5,173 bases of DNA from contig DAOUTC010000092.1 of NCBI GenBank assembly GCA_030626915.1, positions 1 through 5,173 of the forward strand. The letters are read 5' to 3'. Position 1 is the stretch's first letter. Every line of letters begins with the position of its first letter. Shown one piece after another: positions 1-3,935 of the stretch. Made by a program: the position numbers and the translations under genes. The notes below the pieces were generated by a model. The model worked only from the letters and a program-made list of their open reading frames with translations. It searched no databases and was not told the origin of the DNA. The DNA is from Dehalococcoidia bacterium (GTDB taxonomy: Bacteria; Chloroflexota; Dehalococcoidia; GIF9; AB-539-J10).

Positions 1-119
1 TTCGCCAGGACAGCTATGAGCATTATTACACCCCACACCAGGAACAAGGTTTTATCAGGGCTTTCTTCCCTGATATTGCGGTAGATGAGCCAGCCAAGTG
101 AAATGAAGGAGATGAAGAA
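1..119. repeat. Left copy of the 119-bp terminal direct repeat
   Basis: These 119 bases match 5055-5173 exactly, in the same orientation. An exact end overlap of this kind is what an assembler leaves when a contig closes on itself, and 119 is an odd number typical of a de Bruijn k-mer length. The repeat lies inside the STT3 reading frame, and that frame is continuous when the two copies are superimposed. It is therefore best read as one physical sequence seen twice, not as an evolved repeat. Confidence 0.95.
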
Positions 120-1298
120 TGAGGTAGTGAAATTGAGCCAGGCTATCTGCAGGGAGAAATGACCATAAGGGAAGAGGAGCGGATGCGCTTCCAGAATGGT
201 CGAGCTGGGGTTCGGTATGATAGTACCAAACCTATGGAGCATAGATTTTAATAAAGAGGGATCAACAACATGAAAAACGGCTAGGCTGAGAGCAGCGAGT
301 CCAAATACTGCTGGAAGGTAATAAATGGGTTTTATGGCTTTACTTGACATAAGCTTCGAAATGCCGCTCAGCACCAAAGGTGTCACTACAGCAATTACCA
401 GAGATACACGGCAGATAGTCTCTAATCCACCTCTACTTAAAAAGGGGAGAGAAATTATAGCAGCAATGAGGAAGGATAGAGTGGCGATGATGCACAAATA
501 GTCAGTTGATTTGGCTCTAAGGTGGTCTATGATGAATTGAATTAGCACCCAGGCGAATATGATAAACACAAACAATAGGCCACCTACCCAGGTGAGAAGA
601 TAAATGCCCAGGAAGATACCAGCCAGTAAGGTATAGATGAGCGGCCTGGCAATTTTAGCACCCTCACCTAGCCTCTCCCGTGAAGGGCGAGGAATAAGAT
701 GGGTGAATGTTATTTGCCTTTCTCTGGCTTTTTTAACCGCCAGTATCAAGAACAGTATGGTTAGCGTGGTAAACAAACTCTCAGCCACATGGTGGTCGGT
801 AAAGCCAAGCAGGGAACGGTTCAAAAACTCACCGGGCAAGATGGCCACCAGGGCAGCCGCAATTATGCCCACCCAGCGATTAAACAATTCCTTGCCAATG
901 AAATAGACCGGGATAATTGTCAGCGTACCCAGGATGGGCGGGAGATAGGCACCAACAACATCTATAGTATGTGGGGACGGTGAACCCAAGCCCACAAGCC
1001 AGGCGACGCCAGCCACAAGCCAGTCAAAGAAAGGAGGCCAGGGTACTGTGGTGCCGTGGGGATAGAAGGTATAAGGGTCAAAGAAGATACGGTGAGGAAA
1101 ATGGTGCAGCAGGTTATCCACCAATCTCATGTGATACCAGGCATCGGTGCCTCTGAACCAGACTGAGCCATTGACAAAAACCTGGTCATAGGGCAGGGCT
1201 ATTCGTATATATAATGAGATGCCGCAGAGGATGAGTAGGATTATGCCAGCTATAGCTGCCGGGGGAAGCCTACCCTTCAGATTTGATTGCTCGCTCAC
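1..1298 (-). CDS. STT3/AglB-type oligosaccharyltransferase, N-terminal part (continues at the right end of the window)
   Basis: This is the membrane half of a single-subunit oligosaccharyltransferase, which transfers a lipid-linked glycan to asparagine side chains outside the membrane. The start is GTG at 1298, because an in-frame TAA lies directly before it and no other early start codon is plausible. It begins 4 nt after the MNT stop. The frame stays open to position 1 (about residue 433) and continues without a break in the 3932-5173 frame, giving 806 residues in total, a normal STT3 size. Visible family motifs are a first transmembrane helix (about 15-35), G50-T51-D52 (first acidic metal-binding motif), FFDPYTFYPHGT near 72-83, GFTDHHVAE at 165-173 (second acidic motif) and T367-I-L-E370 in an external loop (TIXE motif). 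About ten hydrophobic helices lie between residues 15 and 431. A palindromic repeat is translated at residues 203-213. Taxonomic origin is uncertain; the family assignment is firm. Confidence 0.92.
   Translation of the reverse strand, partial: MSEQSNLKGRLPPAAIAGIILLILCGISLYIRIALPYDQVFVNGSVWFRGTDAWYHMRLVDNLLHHFPHRIFFDPYTFYPHGTTVPWPPFFDWLVAGVAWLVGLGSPSPHTIDVVGAYLPPILGTLTIIPVYFIGKELFNRWVGIIAAALVAILPGEFLNRSLLGFTDHHVAESLFTTLTILFLILAVKKARERQITFTHLIPRPSRERLGEGAKIARPLIYTLLAGIFLGIYLLTWVGGLLFVFIIFAWVLIQFIIDHLRAKSTDYLCIIATLSFLIAAIISLPFLSRGGLETICRVSLVIAVVTPLVLSGISKLMSSKAIKPIYYLPAVFGLAALSLAVFHVVDPSLLKSMLHRFGTIIPNPSSTILEAHPLLFPYGHFSLQIAWLNFTTSFFISFISLGWLIYRNIREESPDKTLFLVWGVIMLIAVLA
661..692. repeat. Short palindromic repeat inserted in frame within the STT3 gene
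   Basis: Bases 672-679 and 685-692 form an inverted pair (CCTCTCCC / GGGCGAGG, seven of eight pairs) around a 5-nt loop, preceded by CCCTCACCTAG at 661. The sequence resembles the 'CCCTCACC...CTCTCCC...GGGAGAGG' dispersed repeats common between genes in many bacteria (recalled, not searched). Here it is translated on the minus strand as STT3 residues 203-213 (P-R-P-S-R-E-R-L-G-E-G). That is a hydrophilic stretch between a helix ending near 189 and one starting near 219, probably a cytoplasmic loop. The frame remains open through it. Confidence 0.6.
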
Positions 1299-1302
1299 TT
1301 AA

Positions 1303-1674
1303 CTATCTTTCAAACAAGATTTTACCTCTTTTTAACGCCGTCCTGGCTAAAGGTATATCGTTTCTTTCTATCTCATCCTGGGTGTAAACAAATATATCAA
1401 CTCCCACCTCCAGACCTTCGAAGAAGTCTGAAAATTCGATGGATCTATCAATAAAGCGTTCCCGGCATTCTTTCACCACTAAGAGAATATCCACGTCACT
1501 TGAGGCTGTCTCTCGATATTCTGCCACCGAACCGAAAAGCACCACCTTTTGCACCTCTGTCTTCTTGGCGACCAAGTCCTTTACACGCTCAAGGAGTCTT
1601 TCTCTTAGTAGAGTCCTGTTCAGCCAGAATACTTGCACAGAATTGTAAGAGCTTTTCTGAATTATCGATTGCAT
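1303..1674 (-). CDS. MNT-type minimal nucleotidyltransferase, partner of the HEPN gene
   Basis: This 123-residue protein belongs to the polymerase-beta-like minimal nucleotidyltransferases. It has the full catalytic signature G48-S49-X10-D60-X-D62, and a later strand V-D93-I-F supplies the probable third metal-binding acid. In characterised HEPN/MNT pairs the MNT protein neutralises the HEPN toxin, in at least one case by adding AMP to a tyrosine. Whether that applies here is inference. The ATG at 1674 is supported by an AGGAAGG Shine-Dalgarno at 1684-1690 with 9-nt spacing, but it overlaps the HEPN gene by 86 nt. A GTG at 1638 would remove 12 residues without touching the domain. The protein ends four bases before the STT3 start, so the two are probably co-transcribed. 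Confidence 0.9.
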   Translation of the reverse strand: MQSIIQKSSYNSVQVFWLNRTLLRERLLERVKDLVAKKTEVQKVVLFGSVAEYRETASSDVDILLVVKECRERFIDRSIEFSDFFEGLEVGVDIFVYTQDEIERNDIPLARTALKRGKILFER

Positions 1675-2008
1675 TTAGCGCATCCTTCCTATCTATATAT
1701 TCAGCAGGAATGCCAGTTGCCCAGCTATTGGGATATCTGGCCGGAATATAAAATCTATCTAACTGTTTTGCTCCATCCACCAACTCGTCCGGAACATTTA
1801 TCTTTTCTCTACTCGCCTTTAACAAATCACTTACTGAATGTCCCCATGCTTCGGCTCCCATCTTTTGGTAAATTGCCTTAATCGCCTTCTCTGCCGCTTG
1901 TTGGGCTATAAAACAGGACCATTCAAAAAAACCGTCTTCCATCTGTGCTCGGGCACTATCTAAATCTCTCCAAGCTTGCTTGATCCAATCCCTGCTTCTT
2001 TCTGGCAT
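1589..2008 (-). CDS. HEPN-domain protein, putative toxin half of a HEPN/MNT pair
   Basis: This is a 139-residue, mostly helical protein of the HEPN type. The typical core is W30-X3-FIAQQAAEKAIKAI (about 33-46), followed by G-H57-S-V-X2-L, and a later D84-R-F-Y-X3-R91-Y-P motif. These match the HEPN family commonly encoded beside MNT genes (PF05168-like). Many HEPN toxins are RNases that use an R-X4-6-H motif. I do not see that motif here: R91 is followed by Y-P-N-S-W with no histidine, so RNase activity cannot be assumed. The gene is the first in the cluster, and its tail overlaps the MNT gene by 86 nt in another frame. An extended -10 box lies 25 nt upstream and a weak purine-rich site (AGAGAAGA) precedes the ATG. 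Confidence 0.87.
   Translation of the reverse strand: MPERSRDWIKQAWRDLDSARAQMEDGFFEWSCFIAQQAAEKAIKAIYQKMGAEAWGHSVSDLLKASREKINVPDELVDGAKQLDRFYIPARYPNSWATGIPAEYIDRKDALNAIDNSEKLLQFCASILAEQDSTKRKTP
1684..1690 (-). promoter_or_regulatory. Ribosome binding site deciding the MNT start
   Basis: On the minus strand this reads AGGAAGG, 9 nt before the ATG at 1674. It lies inside the HEPN coding region. It is the reason for preferring the long form of the MNT protein over the GTG at 1638, which has no comparable site upstream. Confidence 0.55.
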
Positions 2009-2032
2009 CTTGTCTTCTCTGTCTGGCTTTAG

Positions 2033-2041
2033 ATTATAACA
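2033..2041 (-). promoter_or_regulatory. Extended -10 promoter candidate for the HEPN-MNT-STT3-nucleotidyltransferase cluster
   Basis: The minus strand reads TGTTATAAT, a perfect TATAAT with the TG of an extended -10 element. No good -35 box stands at normal spacing, which extended -10 promoters tolerate. Transcription would start near 2026, leaving a leader of about 18 nt before the HEPN ATG at 2008. Position and orientation suit it as the promoter of the four-gene cluster. Confidence 0.5.
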
Positions 2042-2060
2042 CTGTGTGGAAACGTTACCA

Positions 2061-2165
2061 TAAATTCTAATTTCTAAACAATGCCAAAATTCGAATAACG
2101 AAAACGGTTTTGAGTTTTTGATATTTGAGCTTGCTTAGTACTTAGGATTTGGTATTTCGGATTTC
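2061..2165. repeat. AT-rich dispersed-repeat element, copy A
   Basis: This non-coding AT-rich stretch opens with TAAATTCTAATTTCTAAA (2061-2078) and ends with CTTAGGATTT (2141-2150) and CGGATTTC. Its opening matches copy B (2219-2236) at 17 of 18 bases, and the CTTAGGATTT and CGGATTTC motifs recur at the end of copy B in the opposite order. I recognise the style from dispersed intergenic repeats in several uncultured bacterial phyla, but cannot search. It starts about 20 bp upstream of the HEPN -10 box. Confidence 0.6.
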
Positions 2166-2174
2166 ATGCGGTCA

Positions 2175-2193
2175 GGCGGGGATGAACCCCGCC
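2175..2193. repeat. GC-rich hairpin between the two AT-rich repeats
   Basis: GGCGGGG (2175-2181) and CCCCGCC (2187-2193) form a perfect 7-bp stem around a 5-nt loop (ATGAA). It stands out sharply from the AT-rich flanks. No run of T follows on either strand, so it is not a standard intrinsic terminator. It looks like part of another dispersed palindromic repeat, extending perhaps over 2166-2212. Confidence 0.6.
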
Positions 2194-2213
2194 ACTACGG
2201 TTATTGACACCTA

Positions 2214-2346
2214 AGCTCTAAATTCTAATATCTAAATCCTAAACAAATTCAAAATCCCAAATTCAAATACCAAATCATTTTGTTTTGGATTTTGGTCATT
2301 AGTGCTTCGATATTGTTTAGAGTTTCGGATTTCGTGCTTAGGATTT
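2214..2346. repeat. AT-rich dispersed-repeat element, copy B, with inverted arms
   Basis: This copy shares its opening and its closing motifs with copy A. CTAAACAA (2239-2246) is the exact reverse complement of TTGTTTAG (2313-2320), and AAATCCTAA before it roughly mirrors the GGATTT motifs that follow, so the element could fold into a long imperfect hairpin. The open frames across it have repetitive, implausible protein sequences and I do not regard them as genes. Confidence 0.6.
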
Positions 2347-2410
2347 CCCTTGTTGTAAGATCGGGGCTTGCCCCTGACTGAGGTATGAAAGTGAAGGGAT
2401 TCACATCTTG
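2347..2410. repeat. Repeat-derived spacer with a GGGGCTTGCCCC palindrome
   Basis: No gene is visible here. GGGG (2363-2366) and CCCC (2371-2374) form a short palindrome closely related to the GGGGCTTTGCCCC core of the next element, so this stretch probably belongs to the same composite repeat. The minus-strand frame across it and the next element reads C-H-C-E-G-Q-S-P-E-A-I-S. That resembles the 'HCERSEAI'-type spurious translations of a known class of bacterial intergenic repeats (recalled, not searched). Confidence 0.45.
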
Positions 2411-2487
2411 AGATTGCTTCGGGGCTTTGCCCCTCGCAATGACAAAAAAACTGCCTGAAGGTGTCATCTGTCCAAGTGAAGCAATCT
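2411..2487. mobile_element. 77-bp MITE-like element with perfect 10-bp inverted ends
   Basis: AGATTGCTTC (2411-2420) and its exact reverse complement GAAGCAATCT (2478-2487) bound a 77-bp segment with no coding capacity. Inside lies a palindrome, ATTGC...GGGGC-TTT-GCCCC...GCAAT (2413-2440), and a run of seven A. The right end coincides with the TAG stop that cuts off the NAD-binding remnant. I see no clear target-site duplication, so insertion by transposition is not proven. It may be a relic of a miniature inverted-repeat element or an extended REP-like repeat. Confidence 0.5.
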
Positions 2488-2530
2488 ATTCCTTGCCAAC
2501 ATAGCCAGCGCCTACAACGATGATATTCAT
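2486..2530 (-). pseudogene. Truncated N-terminus of an NAD(P)-binding protein
   Basis: The minus strand encodes M-N-I-I-V-V-G-A-G-Y-V-G-K-E and then TAG. This is a textbook beta strand plus G-X-G-X2-G dinucleotide-binding loop at a protein N-terminus, as in UDP-glucose/GDP-mannose dehydrogenases or TrkA-like proteins. The ATG overlaps the toxin stop as ATGA, the usual form of a translationally coupled neighbour. The stop is created at the edge of the 77-bp inverted-repeat element, so the gene appears to have been cut there, and no remainder is found in the window. Fourteen residues are few, so chance resemblance cannot be excluded. Confidence 0.45.
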
Positions 2531-2790
2531 TTGTATGCGTTATCGTGATGCTCAAATTCCAAGAACGTGACCGCTTTATGTTCTTCGTCGATCCTATAAA
2601 TCAAAACGAAGGGACCAATATGAACTCTCCATCTGCCTTTCAAGACACTTCTCAGAGGCTTTCCTGCGTAGGGATTTTGACTTAATTCGATTATCTTGTT
2701 AATCACTCTGGTATAAGTTTTCTTGTCCTTCTTCTCCAGTTTAACTAAATTTTGTTCTAGACGATGCTCTAACTGTATAATGTAGGTCAC
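2527..2790 (-). CDS. RelE/ParE-superfamily toxin
   Basis: This 87-residue protein has the layout of RelE/ParE toxins: an N-terminal strand, a helical hairpin (about 8-38), then N39-P-Y-A-G-K-P-L, K51-G-R-W-R-V-H-I-G (51-59), F-V-L-I-Y65-R-I-D and a C-terminal F-L-E-F-E-H81-H-D-N-A-Y86-K. RelE members cleave mRNA on the ribosome and ParE members poison gyrase. The basic R53/R55/R66 cluster and C-terminal H-H-D-X2-Y are more RelE-like, as in archaeal RelE, but activity is inferred. It starts at GTG, which overlaps the TGA of the antitoxin (GTGA) and so couples their translation. A purine stretch (AAGAGAAAA) inside the antitoxin gene can serve as its ribosome site. Confidence 0.88.
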   Translation of the reverse strand: MTYIIQLEHRLEQNLVKLEKKDKKTYTRVINKIIELSQNPYAGKPLRSVLKGRWRVHIGPFVLIYRIDEEHKAVTFLEFEHHDNAYK

Positions 2791-2990
2791 AGAAATTTTC
2801 TCTTGAATTCTTCACTTGTATATTGAGAAATAGCCCCCTCTTTAGCTCTTAGCTCAGCTTGCTCTACTCTATGGATGAAATCGTCAGCCAAGTTCTCTTC
2901 TATCTCATCTCTCAGGATATCCAATACCTCTTCTATGATTTCTTTTTTCAATACCTGTTTCAATTTATCTATGGATTCCAGCTTTTCCAC
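2787..2990 (-). CDS. Antitoxin-like protein paired with the RelE-type toxin
   Basis: This is a 67-residue, highly charged, predicted all-helical protein (acid-rich I-E-E-V-L-D-I-L-R-D-E-I-E-E-N at about 19-33) ending in E-E-F-K-R-K-F-L. Its size, acidity, position upstream of the toxin and GTGA overlap identify it as the antitoxin, although I do not recognise a named family. No ribbon-helix-helix or AbrB-type DNA-binding region is obvious, so autoregulation is uncertain. It starts at GTG 2990, preceded by a strong GGAGGTG Shine-Dalgarno. An ATG one base off that start is in the wrong frame. Confidence 0.8.
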   Translation of the reverse strand: MEKLESIDKLKQVLKKEIIEEVLDILRDEIEENLADDFIHRVEQAELRAKEGAISQYTSEEFKRKFL

Positions 2991-2995
2991 ATTTT

Positions 2996-3002
2996 CACCT
3001 CC
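2996..3002 (-). promoter_or_regulatory. Strong ribosome binding site of the antitoxin gene
   Basis: The minus strand reads GGAGGTG, five bases before the GTG at 2990. It is the best Shine-Dalgarno sequence in the window and fixes the GTG as the start. Confidence 0.7.
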
Positions 3003-3066
3003 ACTCCATATGTTTTGTAATGCAACTCCTTGGTGGGTTTCCTTATCCCTTTAAGTCATATCTGAG

Positions 3067-3095
3067 ATTATAGCCGATTTGTCCCGTTTTGGAAA
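3067..3095 (-). promoter_or_regulatory. Sigma-70-like promoter candidate for the antitoxin-toxin pair
   Basis: On the minus strand TTTCCA (3095-3090, four of six consensus bases) is followed by a 17-bp spacer and a perfect TATAAT (3072-3067). The antitoxin start lies about 77 bp downstream. Spacing and position are right for the promoter of the toxin-antitoxin unit. Confidence 0.5.
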
Positions 3096-3115
3096 TATTT
3101 ATCTCCAAATGTTCC
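3091..3115. promoter_or_regulatory. Imperfect palindrome overlapping the -35 box, possible operator
   Basis: The segment runs from GGAAATATTT to AAATGTTCC and forms an imperfect inverted repeat of about 25 bp, with arms ending in GGAA/TTCC and ATTT/AAAT. It covers most of the -35 box of the candidate promoter, where an autoregulating toxin-antitoxin complex would bind. This is a suggestion only, since AT-rich sequence makes such symmetry easy to find. Confidence 0.25.
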
Positions 3116-3129
3116 GTCATTCATAGTCT

Positions 3130-3138
3130 ATTATACCA
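3130..3138 (-). promoter_or_regulatory. Second, upstream extended -10 candidate
   Basis: The minus strand reads TGGTATAAT, a perfect -10 box with the extended TG and no recognisable -35. It would give a leader of about 130 nt before the antitoxin. It lies just downstream of the small open frame at 3172-3252. Confidence 0.35.
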
Positions 3139-3171
3139 TTTAACGAAGAGCAGGATATAAGTGGTTGCCAG

Positions 3172-3252
3172 CTATATGGAGAGTCTGCGGGCAAGGACGT
3201 AGATGACTACTGCAGCCTGGGCTCCCAGCCAGGCACAGCCAATGTGCATCAT
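3172..3252 (-). CDS. Small open frame (26 codons) overlapping the nucleotidyltransferase stop
   Basis: It begins ATG-ATG, the first ATG overlapping the TGA of the preceding gene, and encodes M-M-H-I-G-C-A-W-L-G-A-Q-A-A-V-V-I-Y-V-L-A-R-R-L-S-I. The peptide is hydrophobic in the middle and basic near its end, like a single membrane segment or the broken start of a membrane protein. There is no separate Shine-Dalgarno; coupling would have to drive it. It could be a real small protein, the remnant of a larger gene, or chance. Confidence 0.25.
   Translation of the reverse strand: MMHIGCAWLGAQAAVVIYVLARRLSI
3215..3234. other. Hairpin after the nucleotidyltransferase gene
   Basis: GCCTGG (3215-3220) and CCAGGC (3229-3234) can form a 6-bp stem with an 8-nt loop, and CTGGG/CCCAG inside it offers a competing fold. 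No run of T follows on the minus strand, so it is at best a weak or factor-dependent termination signal for the cluster. It also lies inside the small open frame. Confidence 0.25.
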
Positions 3253-3935
3253 ACCAGGTCTTCCACACTGCCTATATCAACCCAGGGTTCGGTGAAGGTG
3301 TAGGCATGGACTTCATCCTGGTCTGCCAGGTAAGCGATAAAGCTGCCCAGGTTATCTCTTTTGCCCTGCTGACAATATTGATGCAGGAGGGGGAATACTC
3401 GTCTGGGGAAGATATAACAAGCAGTGGCAACGAGGCTCGATTTGGGCTTGATGGGCTTTTCTTGAAATCCAACTATCTTATGCCCGTCCAACTGCACCAC
3501 GCCAAACTGCGTGGCCTTAGCTTTGTCGCCTATATCGTGGATGGCTACCAGGGTGTGCGTGGCATCATAGCTGGCTACAAATTGAGCCAAATCGAACCCA
3601 AAATAATTATCCCCGGCGATAACCAGAAGGTCTTCAGCTATGGGTTTCTTTTCAATCCAGAAATTAAGCGAGCCAACAGCGCCTAATTTCTGCTCTTCGC
3701 TCAAGGCTTCCTCCACCAGGATTTCCACCTCCCGGTTTAAATTTCGTTGCCATTTATGAAAATCAGCCTCAAATTTCTTGTTGACGTTAACCATGATATT
3801 TATATTTTGAGGCAGCTTGTCCACGATATGGCTTATTATCGGTTTGCCTTTGTATTCCAGCAAGGCCTTTGCCCGGTTAAGGGTCAGGGGATATAACCTG
3901 GTGGCAAAACCACCAGCAAGGATTAAACATTTCAT
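3249..3935 (-). CDS. Sugar-phosphate nucleotidyltransferase (RmlA/GlmU-like)
   Basis: This 228-residue cytoplasmic enzyme condenses an NTP with a sugar 1-phosphate to give an NDP-sugar and pyrophosphate; the sugar cannot be told from sequence. It shows the family signature L6-A-G-G-X2-T-R-L-X-P-L-T (6-18), the conserved K23, L84-G-A-V-G-S (nucleotide/sugar pocket), the metal-binding G108-D-N, E159-K-P and the C-terminal W218-V-D-I-G. It lacks the left-handed helix domain of GlmU-type bifunctional enzymes. It ends only six residues after the W-V-D-I-G motif, shorter than usual, so the extreme C-terminus may have been lost. The ATG overlaps the STT3 stop (ATGA), showing coupled expression and suggesting it supplies precursor for the glycan that STT3 transfers. 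Confidence 0.9.
   Translation of the reverse strand: MKCLILAGGFATRLYPLTLNRAKALLEYKGKPIISHIVDKLPQNINIMVNVNKKFEADFHKWQRNLNREVEILVEEALSEEQKLGAVGSLNFWIEKKPIAEDLLVIAGDNYFGFDLAQFVASYDATHTLVAIHDIGDKAKATQFGVVQLDGHKIVGFQEKPIKPKSSLVATACYIFPRRVFPLLHQYCQQGKRDNLGSFIAYLADQDEVHAYTFTEPWVDIGSVEDLV

Noticed and set aside
637..1156. Plus-strand open frames at 637-906, 789-983 and 971-1156
   Set aside because: They lie wholly opposite the STT3 reading frame, which has clear family motifs. Their products show no recognisable features, and one includes the translated palindromic repeat.
1439..1881. Plus-strand open frames opposite the HEPN and MNT genes
   Set aside because: They are antisense to two genes with recognisable domains and have no ribosome sites or family motifs.
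2061..2346. CRISPR array or plasmid iterons in the repeat block
   Set aside because: There are only two irregular related copies, no constant repeat length, no spacers of uniform size, and no cas or rep gene in the window.
2445..2478. Intrinsic terminator at the run of seven T (minus strand) after the toxin
   Set aside because: No stable GC-rich stem directly precedes the T run; it looks like part of the repeat element.
2232..2555. Minus-strand frames of 107 and 72 codons across the repeat block
   Set aside because: The sequence is translated repeat (H-C-E-G-Q-S-P-E-A-I-S-like and N/I/F-rich text), overlaps the toxin stop and NAD-binding remnant in another frame, and has no domain.
3272..3686. 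Plus-strand 126-codon frame (3306-3686) and minus-strand 66-codon frame (3272-3472)
   Set aside because: Both are shadows of the sugar nucleotidyltransferase, whose own frame has the full catalytic signature.
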